From: Phycicoccus jejuensis | GTDB taxonomy: Bacteria; Actinomycetota; Actinomycetes; Actinomycetales; Dermatophilaceae | Length of the DNA stretch: 64,000 nucleotides | Direction of reading: 5' to 3' | Assembly: GCF_000720925.1 (NCBI RefSeq) | Contig: NZ_JOEE01000008.1 | Location: 124,001-188,000 of the forward strand | Part shown: positions 8,669-15,654 of the stretch, in pieces | How positions within the stretch are numbered: position 1 is the stretch's first letter | Layout: each line of letters opens with the position of its first letter | Position numbers and translations under genes: made by a program | The notes under the pieces: generated by a model | The model's database searches: none | Told to the model about the DNA's origin: nothing | What the model saw: only the letters and a program-made list of their open reading frames with translations

Positions 8669-8693
8669 CTTCTCCGGGGAGAAGCGTTTCTCC
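8669..8693 (+). promoter_or_regulatory. Two overlapping inverted repeats on the ABC importer promoter
   Basis: CTTCTCC-GG-GGAGAAG (8669-8684) and GGAGAA-GCGT-TTCTCC (8678-8693) share the middle arm, so a structure could use only one at a time. The second dyad covers the -35 GTTT of the promoter at 8686. It could be a repressor site for the sugar importer, or alternative RNA folds of an upstream read-through transcript. Confidence 0.45.
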
Positions 8694-8710
8694 ATTGTTG
8701 CCCCGGGTAC
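8686..8710 (+). promoter_or_regulatory. SigB/SigF-type promoter of the ABC importer operon
   Basis: GTTT (8686-8689), 15 bp spacer, GGGTAC (8705-8710). This is a full match to the mycobacterial SigF / Streptomyces SigB consensus. It lies 52 nt upstream of the solute-binding protein start. Confidence 0.65.
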
Positions 8711-8762
8711 CTGATCGCCGCCCACCGGCACGGAGCCGGTCCGGAGACGAGGAGGTCGAGTG

Positions 8763-10142
8763 ATGGCGACGACGTGGCGACGGTGGCTCGTGGTGGTCCC
8801 CGTGGTGGCTCTGGCCGGGTGCGCCGGCGTGGGTGGCAACCGGGGGCGGGACGAGGTGGTGTCCTCCAAGGACGACGCGCAGTCCTCCTGGGCGGGACGC
8901 GCCACCGGCTCGATGACGACGATGGGCTTTGGCGGCGAGGACGAGGTGGGCCAGTCCCGCGTCCAGGCTTTCAAGACGGCGAACCCCGACGTCGACGTCA
9001 CCGTCAACCCCGGCGGCTTCGACGCCCAGCAGTTCCTCACGGCGCTCGCGAGCGGCAACCCGCCCGACGTCGTCTCGATGGACCGCACGCTCATCGGCTC
9101 CTACGCCGCCAAGGGCGCGATCCAGCCGCTGGACGACTGCATCGCCGGACAGGGCATCGACGCCTCGCAGTACCGGCCGGCCGCCATGCGCTCGGTCACC
9201 TACGACGGGCACCCCTACGGCATCCCCGAGTTCTCCATCGTCCAGACCGACCTCGTCGACGCGAAGACGTTGGAGGCCGAGGGCGTCGACCCGTCGCAGA
9301 TCCAGACCCGCGACTGGGATGCCCTCGCCGCGACCGCGACGAAGCTCTACCGCGCCGACGGGTCGAACATCCAGCGCATCGGGTTCGACCCCAAGCTGCC
9401 CGACTCCTTCCCGCTGTGGGCCAAGATCAACGGGGTCGACATCGTCGGCGAGGACGGCGCCCCGCACCTCGACGACCCCAAGGCCGTCGAGGCGCTCGAG
9501 TACACCGTCGGGCTGGTCGAGGCCCAGGGCGGCTGGACGAAGTTCAAGTCCTTCCGCGACAGCTTCGACATCTTCGGTGCCGACAACCCGCTGACGCTGG
9601 GCACCATCACCGCCTTCCCGATGGAGAACTGGTACGTCAACGTGCTGCGCGACTCCATCCCGAGGGGCCTGGAGCTGGAGTCCGAGATCATCACGGACCG
9701 CCAGGGGCAGCCGGTCAGCATGCTCGGCGGTTCGGCGTGGGTGATCCCGAAGGGCGCGAAGAACCCGGTCGCGGCGTGCCAGTGGGCCAAGACGATGACC
9801 TCGACGGACACCTGGATGAAGGCCGCCGAGGCCCGCATGCAGACCGTGGAGAAGGACAAGTCGTTCTTCACCGGGCTGTTCACGGCCAACACCGAGGCCG
9901 ACGAGCAGATCCGCGAGCAGTACCTCACGCAGGCACCCGACCCCGGCTTCGCGCACGCCATCGACAACTACTACTCGGTCCTCGACAAGGCCACCGCGGT
10001 CAACCCCTCGCCGGCCGGCGCCGAGATCGACGCCGCCTGGCAGAGCGCGGTCTCTCGCGCGCTCGAGGGCATACCGGCCGCGCAGGCCCTCCAGCAGGCG
10101 CAGGGGGAGGCCGAGTCCGCGTACGAGAAGGCCGCGCGATGA
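8763..10142 (+). CDS. ABC transporter extracellular solute-binding lipoprotein (sugar type)
   Basis: 459 aa. Start at the ATG 8763, 7 nt after GGAGGT; the GTG at 8760 would be too close. A lipoprotein signal (VVVPVVALAGC) places the lipid-modified Cys at residue 20. The mature part has the family 1 solute-binding layout, with VDVTVNPGGFDAQQFLTALA, then GNPPDVVSMD and FPMENW motifs. It captures a substrate outside the membrane, probably a carbohydrate, for the two permeases that follow. No glycosidase or LacI regulator is adjacent to suggest which sugar. The stop overlaps the next start (ATGA). Confidence 0.88.
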   Translation: MATTWRRWLVVVPVVALAGCAGVGGNRGRDEVVSSKDDAQSSWAGRATGSMTTMGFGGEDEVGQSRVQAFKTANPDVDVTVNPGGFDAQQFLTALASGNPPDVVSMDRTLIGSYAAKGAIQPLDDCIAGQGIDASQYRPAAMRSVTYDGHPYGIPEFSIVQTDLVDAKTLEAEGVDPSQIQTRDWDALAATATKLYRADGSNIQRIGFDPKLPDSFPLWAKINGVDIVGEDGAPHLDDPKAVEALEYTVGLVEAQGGWTKFKSFRDSFDIFGADNPLTLGTITAFPMENWYVNVLRDSIPRGLELESEIITDRQGQPVSMLGGSAWVIPKGAKNPVAACQWAKTMTSTDTWMKAAEARMQTVEKDKSFFTGLFTANTEADEQIREQYLTQAPDPGFAHAIDNYYSVLDKATAVNPSPAGAEIDAAWQSAVSRALEGIPAAQALQQAQGEAESAYEKAAR

Positions 10143-11044
10143 GCGGGCGGCTGCAGCGGCAGGAGACCCGGGCCGCCTTCGGGTTCATCTCGCCGTGGGT
10201 CGTCGGGTTCCTGCTCTTCACCGCCGGGCCGATGGTCGCGAGCCTCGTGCTCTCGTTCACCGACTACTCGATCGTCGACACCGCCCACGGGGTGGGGCTG
10301 GCGAACTACCGCGAGCTGGCCGAGGACCCGCGGGTGCGGACCGCCCTGACCAACACGGTCGTCTACGCGCTGCTCTACGTTCCTGCCGCGACGGTCGTGG
10401 CGCTCGGGCTCGCGCTGCTTCTCCACCGGGTCGGCCGCGCGGCGGGCTTCTTCCGCACCGCGTTCTACCTGCCGGTCATGACGCCGGCCGTGGCCGCGGG
10501 GGCGATGTTCCTGCTCCTCCTCAACGGCCAGCGCGGACTGCTCAACGAGGTCCTCGGCTGGTTCGGGGTGCAGGGCCCGAGCTGGACGACGGACCCGACG
10601 TGGATGAAGCCCTCGCTCGCCGTCGTCAGCCTGTGGGCGGTCGGCGGCAGCGTCGTCATCTACCTCGCGGCGCTCAAGAACGTGCCGGTCGCTCTCCACG
10701 AGGCGGCGATGCTCGACGGTGCCGGCCCGGTGCGGCGCTTCTGGCACGTCACCGTGCCGATGATCTCGGGGGCCATCTTCTTCGGGGTCGTCACGCACAC
10801 CATCGCGGCGCTGCAGATGTTCGACCAGGCGTACACGATGTTCTACGGCCCGCAGCAGAAGGCCAGCGCGTCCGACTCCTCGCTCGTCTACATGGTCTAC
10901 CTGTTCCAGAACGCGTTCCAGTACTTCCGGATGGGCTACGCGTCGGCCCTCGCGTGGCTTCTGTTCGTCATCATCCTCGTCGTCACGGTCGTCCAGGTGC
11001 GCATCGGCAACCGCTTCGTCCACTACGAGGGGAGCCGCTCGTGA
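10139..11044 (+). CDS. ABC sugar transporter permease, MalF/UgpA type
   Basis: 301 aa with about six membrane segments starting at ISPWVVGFLLFTAGPMVASL. The cytoplasmic EAA loop reads EAAMLDGAGPVRRFWHVTVP, the docking site for the ATPase subunit. The start overlaps the binding-protein stop by 4 nt and its own stop overlaps the next start (GTGA), so the three transport genes are coupled. No ATPase gene is in the operon. Many actinobacterial CUT1 importers share a single MsiK-type ATPase encoded elsewhere, and that is the likely case here. Confidence 0.9.
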   Translation: MSGRLQRQETRAAFGFISPWVVGFLLFTAGPMVASLVLSFTDYSIVDTAHGVGLANYRELAEDPRVRTALTNTVVYALLYVPAATVVALGLALLLHRVGRAAGFFRTAFYLPVMTPAVAAGAMFLLLLNGQRGLLNEVLGWFGVQGPSWTTDPTWMKPSLAVVSLWAVGGSVVIYLAALKNVPVALHEAAMLDGAGPVRRFWHVTVPMISGAIFFGVVTHTIAALQMFDQAYTMFYGPQQKASASDSSLVYMVYLFQNAFQYFRMGYASALAWLLFVIILVVTVVQVRIGNRFVHYEGSRS

Positions 11045-12003
11045 CCACGCCCACCTCGGACGCCCGTCCTGACCTCGCCCGGCTGCCGGTCGCCGACACG
11101 GAGCCGACCCCGGCAGGGCCCGTCCCCGAACCGGTCCCGCTGCGGCGCAAGCCCGCTGCCGGTCCGACGACGGTGCGCCGCCGGCTGGCGCAGGCCGCCT
11201 ACCTCGTCGTGCTGCTCGGCGCGACGGCCCTGTTCGTCTACCCGCTCGCGTGGCTGGTCTCCGCGTCGCTCAAGCCCAAGTCGCAGGTGTTCGACAACTC
11301 GCTGCTGCCGGAGACGGTGCAGTGGTCGAACTTCGTCGAGGTCTGGCAGGCCGGCCCGGTGCTGCGCTGGGTGTTCAACTCGGCGACGGTCGGGCTGATG
11401 GCCGCGACGGCCGTCACGCTCTCGAGCGCATTCGTCGCCTTCGGGTTCGCCTACTTCCGGTTCCGTTGGCGCGGGCCGCTGTTCGGCCTCGTCCTCGCGA
11501 CGATGATGCTGCCCGGTGCCGTGACGATGATCCCGACCTACCTCATCTGGAACCAGGCCGGTCTCGTCAATACGCAGGTGCCGCTGTGGGCCCAGAACCT
11601 CTTCGGGTCGGCGTTCTACATCTTCCTGCTGCGGCAGTTCTTCCTCGGCATCCCGCGGGAGCTGTTCGAGGCCGCCCGCGTCGACGGCGCCAGCCACCTG
11701 ACGATGTTCCGCCGCATCGCGCTGCCGCTCGCCCGGCCGGCGCTCGTCATCGTGTTCGTCTTCGAGCTCCGGGCCAGCTGGTCGGACCTCATGAAACCCC
11801 TGATCTACCTCCAGACCCCGGAGTACTTCACGATGCCCCGGGGACTGAAGCAGATCGTCGACACCGTCGCCCTGTCTGGCGAGTACCACTGCGAGATCGC
11901 CATGGCCGCAACCCTCGTCGCGACGGTCCCGATGATCGTCGTCTTCGCGTTCACGCAACGCTTCGTCCTCGACGGCATCGCGACGACGGCGAGGCAGGGA
12001 TGA
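11041..12003 (+). CDS. ABC sugar transporter permease, MalG/UgpE type
   Basis: 320 aa. The first 55 residues are Pro-rich and hydrophilic, unusually long for a MalG-type permease, before the first membrane segment (LVVLLGATALFVYPLAWLVS). The EAA loop is EAARVDGASHLTMFRRIALP. GTG start inside the overlap with the preceding permease. It pairs with that permease to form the membrane channel. The stop overlaps the start of the small Cys-rich gene that follows, again by ATGA. Confidence 0.9.
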   Translation: MTTPTSDARPDLARLPVADTEPTPAGPVPEPVPLRRKPAAGPTTVRRRLAQAAYLVVLLGATALFVYPLAWLVSASLKPKSQVFDNSLLPETVQWSNFVEVWQAGPVLRWVFNSATVGLMAATAVTLSSAFVAFGFAYFRFRWRGPLFGLVLATMMLPGAVTMIPTYLIWNQAGLVNTQVPLWAQNLFGSAFYIFLLRQFFLGIPRELFEAARVDGASHLTMFRRIALPLARPALVIVFVFELRASWSDLMKPLIYLQTPEYFTMPRGLKQIVDTVALSGEYHCEIAMAATLVATVPMIVVFAFTQRFVLDGIATTARQG

Positions 12004-12287
12004 GCGCCGCCGCCCGGCTCAGTGACGTGGGGGCCGCCTCGTGCCGCCGGTGCGGTCGCCTCGTGGGGATGCTCCGTGCCGAGGTGCCCTTGGTCCCGCG
12101 CGCCTCACCCTCGCTCTACTGGGCCGACTCGATGCGCGAGTGCCGTTGCGAGGCAACCCTCCTCCCCAGGCCGGCCTCGTTGCCCTCGTCGGTCCGCGTC
12201 CGTCTGCGGGAGGTGGTCGCCGCCTCGGCCGGCGCCCGACCCTGGGAACAGCTCGTGACGCGTGAGCCGCTCGAGATCCTCGTCTGA
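12000..12287 (+). CDS. Small Cys-containing protein of unknown function, coupled to the ABC importer
   Basis: 95 aa, ATG overlapping the stop of the second permease, so translation depends on the transport genes. It has a CRRCGRL pair near residue 15 and a CRC pair near residue 48, which could hold a zinc ion, plus an Arg-rich middle. No signal peptide or membrane helix. I do not recognise the family. The overlap and the terminator directly after it argue that it is a genuine last cistron. Codon third-position GC is similar to neighbours. Confidence 0.6.
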   Translation: MSAAARLSDVGAASCRRCGRLVGMLRAEVPLVPRASPSLYWADSMRECRCEATLLPRPASLPSSVRVRLREVVAASAGARPWEQLVTREPLEILV

Positions 12288-12290
12288 GGC

Positions 12291-12340
12291 CACCCGGGCC
12301 CGGACCGCCCGCGGCGGGGCGGGCGCGTCCGGCCCGGGTG
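12291..12340 (+). terminator. Terminator hairpin of the ABC importer operon
   Basis: CACCCGGGCC (12291-12300) pairs perfectly with GGCCCGGGTG (12331-12340). Inside it are further pairs GGAC/GTCC and CGCCCG/CGGGCG. It begins 3 nt after the stop of the Cys-rich gene. Its last bases overlap the -35 of the next promoter. Confidence 0.75.
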
Positions 12341-12362
12341 TGACGCCGCCGGCGGCGGGTAC
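12338..12362 (+). promoter_or_regulatory. SigB/SigF-type promoter of the SDR-DUF4383 unit
   Basis: GTGT (12338-12341), 15 bp spacer, GGGTAC (12357-12362), 53 nt upstream of the SDR start at 12416. Confidence 0.55.
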
Positions 12363-12415
12363 GGGCTGGAGGTGCCGCCGGACCCGGCGGTGCCCCGAGA
12401 CCGAGGAGCACCCCG

Positions 12416-13264
12416 ATGACCGAGATCCCCGCCCAGGAGCAGCAGTGGCCCGGCACGACCGCCGCGCTCGACCCGCAGCCGGACCACGGTGAGACGTCGT
12501 GGGTGGGCCGTGACCGCCTCGTCGGCAAGCGGGTCCTCGTGACCGGTGGCGACTCCGGCATCGGTCGGGCGGTCGCCGTCACGTTCGCCCACGAGGGTGC
12601 GACGCTCGTCGTCACCCACCTGCCGGAGGAGGCCGAGGACGCCCGCGAGACGGTCGCCGCCGTCGAGGCCGCCGGCGGCCGGGCCGTCGCGGTCGAGGCC
12701 GACCTGCGCACCCACGGAGCGGTCGTCGAGGTCGTCGACCGGGTGCGCGCCGAGCTCGGCGGGCTCGACGTGCTCGTGAGCAACGCGGCCTTCCAGATGA
12801 CGCACGACGGTCTCGAGGACTTCCCGCCCGAGCAGGTCGAGCGGACCTTCGCGACGAACGTCTTCGCGACCTTCTGGCTGGTCCGCGAGCTGGCACGCGA
12901 CCTCGAGGAGTCGCAGGGGTCGGTGGTCGTCACGACCTCGGTCCAGGCCTACCAGCCGGCCGAGCACCTCCTCGACTACGCGGCGACGAAGGCGGCGCTG
13001 ACCAACCTCGTCGTCAACCTCGCCCAGGAGCTCGGCCCGCGGGGGATCCGCGTCAACGCAGTCGCCCCCGGACCGATCTGGACCCCGCTCATCCCGGCGA
13101 CGATGCCCGCCGACAAGGTCGAGGGCTTCGGGACGCAGACACCGCTCGGGCGGGTCGGCCAGCCGGTCGAGGTGGCCGCGGCCTTCGTCTTCCTCGCCTC
13201 GGACGAGGCGAGCTACGTGTCCGGGACGGTGCTCGGTGTGACGGGCGGCAAGCCGGTCTTCTGA
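12416..13264 (+). CDS. SDR oxidoreductase of the YghA / general stress protein 39 type
   Basis: 282 aa. About 40 leading residues (WPGTTAALDPQPDHGETSW) resemble the N-terminal lead of YghA/GSP39-type SDRs. The NAD(P) site is TGGDSGIG, with NAA at the NNAG position, Ser in TTSVQAYQ and YAATK as catalytic Tyr/Lys. GPIWTPLIP is typical of this subfamily. The reaction is an NAD(P)-dependent carbonyl/alcohol conversion with unknown substrate. Related proteins in Bacillus are SigB-controlled general stress proteins, which agrees with the promoter in front of it. DUF4383 begins 11 nt after its stop. Confidence 0.87.
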   Translation: MTEIPAQEQQWPGTTAALDPQPDHGETSWVGRDRLVGKRVLVTGGDSGIGRAVAVTFAHEGATLVVTHLPEEAEDARETVAAVEAAGGRAVAVEADLRTHGAVVEVVDRVRAELGGLDVLVSNAAFQMTHDGLEDFPPEQVERTFATNVFATFWLVRELARDLEESQGSVVVTTSVQAYQPAEHLLDYAATKAALTNLVVNLAQELGPRGIRVNAVAPGPIWTPLIPATMPADKVEGFGTQTPLGRVGQPVEVAAAFVFLASDEASYVSGTVLGVTGGKPVF

Positions 13265-13275
13265 CCGGACCGGCC

Positions 13276-13743
13276 GTGCCGACGCACCACCCGCCACACC
13301 GGCCTGCCCCCGTCGACGCCGTCGGTCTCGCGCGTCGGCGGGCTGCCGGCCTCGTCGGCCTCGGGCTCGCTGCGCTCGGCGTCGCCGGGTTCCTGCCGGG
13401 CATCACCTCCGGGCTCGGCGAGCTCGCCCCCGCCGGCCACGCGTCCGGGGCGCACCTCCTCGGGATCCTCCAGGTCTCGGTGGTGCACAACCTCGTGCAC
13501 CTGGGGCTCGGGGTGGCGGGGGTGTGGGCCGCCCGGTCGGCGCGTGCGGCCGGGGCGTTCCTGCTGACGGCCGGTGCGGTGTTCCTCGGACTGTGGGTGC
13601 ACGGCCTCGTCGTCGAGCCGTCCTCCGCGGCCAACGTCGTGCCGGTCGACGACGTCGGCGGCGTGCTGCACCTCCTGCTCGGGATGGTCCTCGTCGCCCT
13701 CGTCCTGCTGCGTCCGCGCCCGGTGACGGCCGAGGACGGATGA
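13276..13743 (+). CDS. DUF4383 membrane protein (copy 1)
   Basis: 155 aa with four predicted membrane helices. The signature GVAGFLPGIT...HLLGILQVSVVHNLVHLGLGVAG is closely matched by the protein at 20577-21059, so the two are paralogues. GTG start 11 nt after the upstream SDR gene, hence the same transcript. Function of the family is unknown; members are common in actinobacteria and often sit near stress genes. No cofactor site is visible. Confidence 0.85.
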   Translation: MPTHHPPHRPAPVDAVGLARRRAAGLVGLGLAALGVAGFLPGITSGLGELAPAGHASGAHLLGILQVSVVHNLVHLGLGVAGVWAARSARAAGAFLLTAGAVFLGLWVHGLVVEPSSAANVVPVDDVGGVLHLLLGMVLVALVLLRPRPVTAEDG

Positions 13744-13797
13744 CCTCCTGGCTGCGCACATCGTCGGACGTGGAGTGCGCATCCGTTCCGGCAGAAC

Positions 13798-13822
13798 GTT
13801 TCCGGCTCCCACCACCGGGTAC
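13798..13822 (+). promoter_or_regulatory. SigB/SigF-type promoter of the YqjD-like/holin/DUF3618 operon
   Basis: GTTT (13798-13801), 15 bp spacer, GGGTAC (13817-13822), a full consensus match 48 nt upstream of the start at 13871. Confidence 0.68.
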
Positions 13823-13870
13823 GCCCCGGCCACGCCGTCGAGGGTCGACGGCGGGAGAGGACGGGCGCAG

Positions 13871-14599
13871 ATGACCACCCAGACGAACCGGACGGACGCC
13901 GAGGGCGTCCAGGCCACGGGGGAGCACGCGAAGCAGGCGACCGCCGACGTCGCGGGCACCGCGGCCGACGAGGCGCGCAACGTCGCCCACGAGACCAAGG
14001 ACCAGGCCCGACAGCTGTGGGACCAGGCCCGCTCCGACCTCACCGACCAGGCCGGGACCCAGCAGCAGCGCGCGGCCGAGGGGCTGCGAGCTCTCGCCGA
14101 CCAGCTCGGGGCCATGGCCCGCGACGCCGAGGACGGAGGCCCGGCCCGGGACCTCGTCGACGACGTCGCCCGGCGGGCCGGGACCGCGGCCGGATGGCTC
14201 GAGGACCGCGACCCCGGAGCCCTGCTCGACGAGACCCGCCGTTTCGCGCAGCGCCGCCCGGGGACCTTCCTCGCGGTCGCCGCCGGGCTCGGCGTGCTCG
14301 CGGGGCGGATGAGCCGCGGCATGGCCGCCGGTGAGCCGAGCGGTTCCTCGAACACCTCCGGCGGCGGCTCCGCCACGACGGACGGAGCCGGCGGCTCGAG
14401 CGCGACGGGCAGCGGGTCCGGTGCGCGCGCAGGGTCGCCCGACGGCACGGGTGACGCCGGAGGCGCCACGCTCCCTGACGACGAGCTGCGGGGCGTCCAC
14501 CGCCAGACGCAGCCCATCGACCCCGACGGACGCCCGACGCCGATCGGCGACGACGGCCTCCTCGAGGGGCCGGGCGACCTCGGCCGGAGCGGACGATGA
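13871..14599 (+). CDS. Amphipathic membrane-anchored stress-type protein (YqjD/DUF883-like layout)
   Basis: 242 aa from the ATG at 13871; an upstream in-frame start at 13775 would lie before the promoter and is rejected. The first 130 residues are hydrophilic and helix-prone with Ala, Gln, Asp and Glu repeats. One membrane segment follows (RRPGTFLAVAAGLGVLAGRM), then a low-complexity Gly/Ser/Thr stretch and an acidic C-terminus. Helix, then one C-terminal-side anchor, is the layout of E. coli YqjD/ElaB, and the next gene is a YqjE-type protein, as in the E. coli yqjD-yqjE pair. Sequence identity is not clear enough to claim orthology. The stop overlaps the next start (ATGA). Confidence 0.72.
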   Translation: MTTQTNRTDAEGVQATGEHAKQATADVAGTAADEARNVAHETKDQARQLWDQARSDLTDQAGTQQQRAAEGLRALADQLGAMARDAEDGGPARDLVDDVARRAGTAAGWLEDRDPGALLDETRRFAQRRPGTFLAVAAGLGVLAGRMSRGMAAGEPSGSSNTSGGGSATTDGAGGSSATGSGSGARAGSPDGTGDAGGATLPDDELRGVHRQTQPIDPDGRPTPIGDDGLLEGPGDLGRSGR

Positions 14600-15009
14600 C
14601 CGAGCGGAGCACCCGGCCCGACCTGCCCGAGCCGTCGCTGCGGTCCGTCGGCGAGATCCTCGGCGAGGTCACCTCCGACCTCTCGACGCTCGTGCGGCAG
14701 GAGGTCGACCTCGCCAAGGCCGAGCTGCGCCAGAGCGCCGACCACGCCAAGGCGGGGGCCTCGATGCTCGCCGTCACCGCGGTGGCCGGGCACCTCGTGC
14801 TCGTCTTCCTGTCGGTCGCGGCCTGGTGGGGGCTCGGCCAGTGGATGGGCCGGGACTGGTCGGCGCTCGTCGTCGCCCTCGTCTGGGCGCTCGTCGCCGC
14901 CGTCACCGCCGTCCTCGGCCGCAACCGCCTGCGCCGGGCCACCCCCGTCGCCCCGCGCACCGTCGACACCACCACCGAGATCCCCGACGCCCTGAGAGGA
15001 CAGTCATGA
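14596..15009 (+). CDS. Phage_holin_3_6 / YqjE-family membrane protein
   Basis: 137 aa. A cytoplasmic helix (SDLSTLVRQEVDLAKAELRQ) precedes two membrane segments (MLAVTAVAGHLVLVFLSVAAW and ALVVALVWALVAAVTAVLG). This is the PF07332 pattern, labelled actinobacterial holin-X, which also holds E. coli YqjE. No lysin or phage gene is nearby, so a housekeeping or stress membrane role is more likely than lysis. It overlaps the preceding gene by 4 nt; the DUF3618 gene overlaps its end. Confidence 0.85.
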   Translation: MTERSTRPDLPEPSLRSVGEILGEVTSDLSTLVRQEVDLAKAELRQSADHAKAGASMLAVTAVAGHLVLVFLSVAAWWGLGQWMGRDWSALVVALVWALVAAVTAVLGRNRLRRATPVAPRTVDTTTEIPDALRGQS

Positions 15010-15584
15010 CCCCGACCCAGCAGGACCCCGACGAGATCCGCCGCGAGATCGACCGCACGCGCGGGCGGCTGACGGAGGACGTCGACGTCCTCGCCGAAAG
15101 CGTCCGCCCGTCGAGCGTCGCGCGCCGGACGACCCAGCGGGCGGGCTCCCGCGCCGCCGGGCTCCGCGACCGCGTTATGGGCACGGCCCACGACGTCGCG
15201 GGCGCCGGCGGCGACACCGCGCACGGAGCGACCGACGCGGTCCGCGAGGTGCCCGGTCAGGTGCGCGAGACCGCCCGCGGCAACCCGCTCGCGGCCGGGG
15301 CGGTCGCGTTGGCCGCCGGCTGGCTCGTCGGCTCTCTCCTGCCGCCGAGCGCGGCCGAGCGCCGCCTCGCGGCGAGCGCGGCCGAGAAGGCGCAGCCCCT
15401 CGTGGACGAGGTGAAGTCGGTCGCCGGGGAGACCGCCGGCGGCCTGCAGGAGAGCGCCCAGGAGGCCGTGCGGTCGGTGCGGGACACCGCGTCCGACAGC
15501 GTCTCTCGCGTCAAGGACGAGGGCTCGTCCGCGGCGCAGGACGTGACACAGGAGGCGAAGGAGCAGACCTCCTCGGGCGGCTGA
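15006..15584 (+). CDS. DUF3618 protein
   Basis: 192 aa. The N-terminal motif DEIRREIDRTRGRLTEDVDVLAE defines DUF3618. One membrane segment lies in the middle (LAAGAVALAAGWLVGSLLP), flanked by long Ala/Glu/Ser helices; the C-terminal third repeats VKSVAGETAGG, VRSVRDTASD and VKDEGSSAAQD-like units. The start overlaps the holin-family stop. The same gene order (holin-X then DUF3618) is frequent in actinobacteria. Function unknown, probably peripheral to the membrane. Confidence 0.87.
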   Translation: MTPTQQDPDEIRREIDRTRGRLTEDVDVLAESVRPSSVARRTTQRAGSRAAGLRDRVMGTAHDVAGAGGDTAHGATDAVREVPGQVRETARGNPLAAGAVALAAGWLVGSLLPPSAAERRLAASAAEKAQPLVDEVKSVAGETAGGLQESAQEAVRSVRDTASDSVSRVKDEGSSAAQDVTQEAKEQTSSGG

Positions 15585-15596
15585 GCCACCGCCGGC

Positions 15597-15632
15597 ACGG
15601 GCCCATGACCGCTTCGGCGGCCGTGGGCCCGT
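15597..15632. terminator. Bidirectional terminator between the DUF3618 operon and katE
   Basis: ACGGGCCCATG pairs with CGTGGGCCCGT (one G-U) and an inner CCGC-TTCG-GCGG stem carries a stable UUCG tetraloop. It lies between two convergent genes and can serve both strands. Confidence 0.8.
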
Positions 15633-15654
15633 CGCCGTCCCGGGACCAGCCCTG

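Noticed and set aside
14596..15009. Prophage remnant because of the holin-family name
   Set aside because: PF07332 includes housekeeping membrane proteins such as YqjE; no endolysin, capsid or integrase is near.
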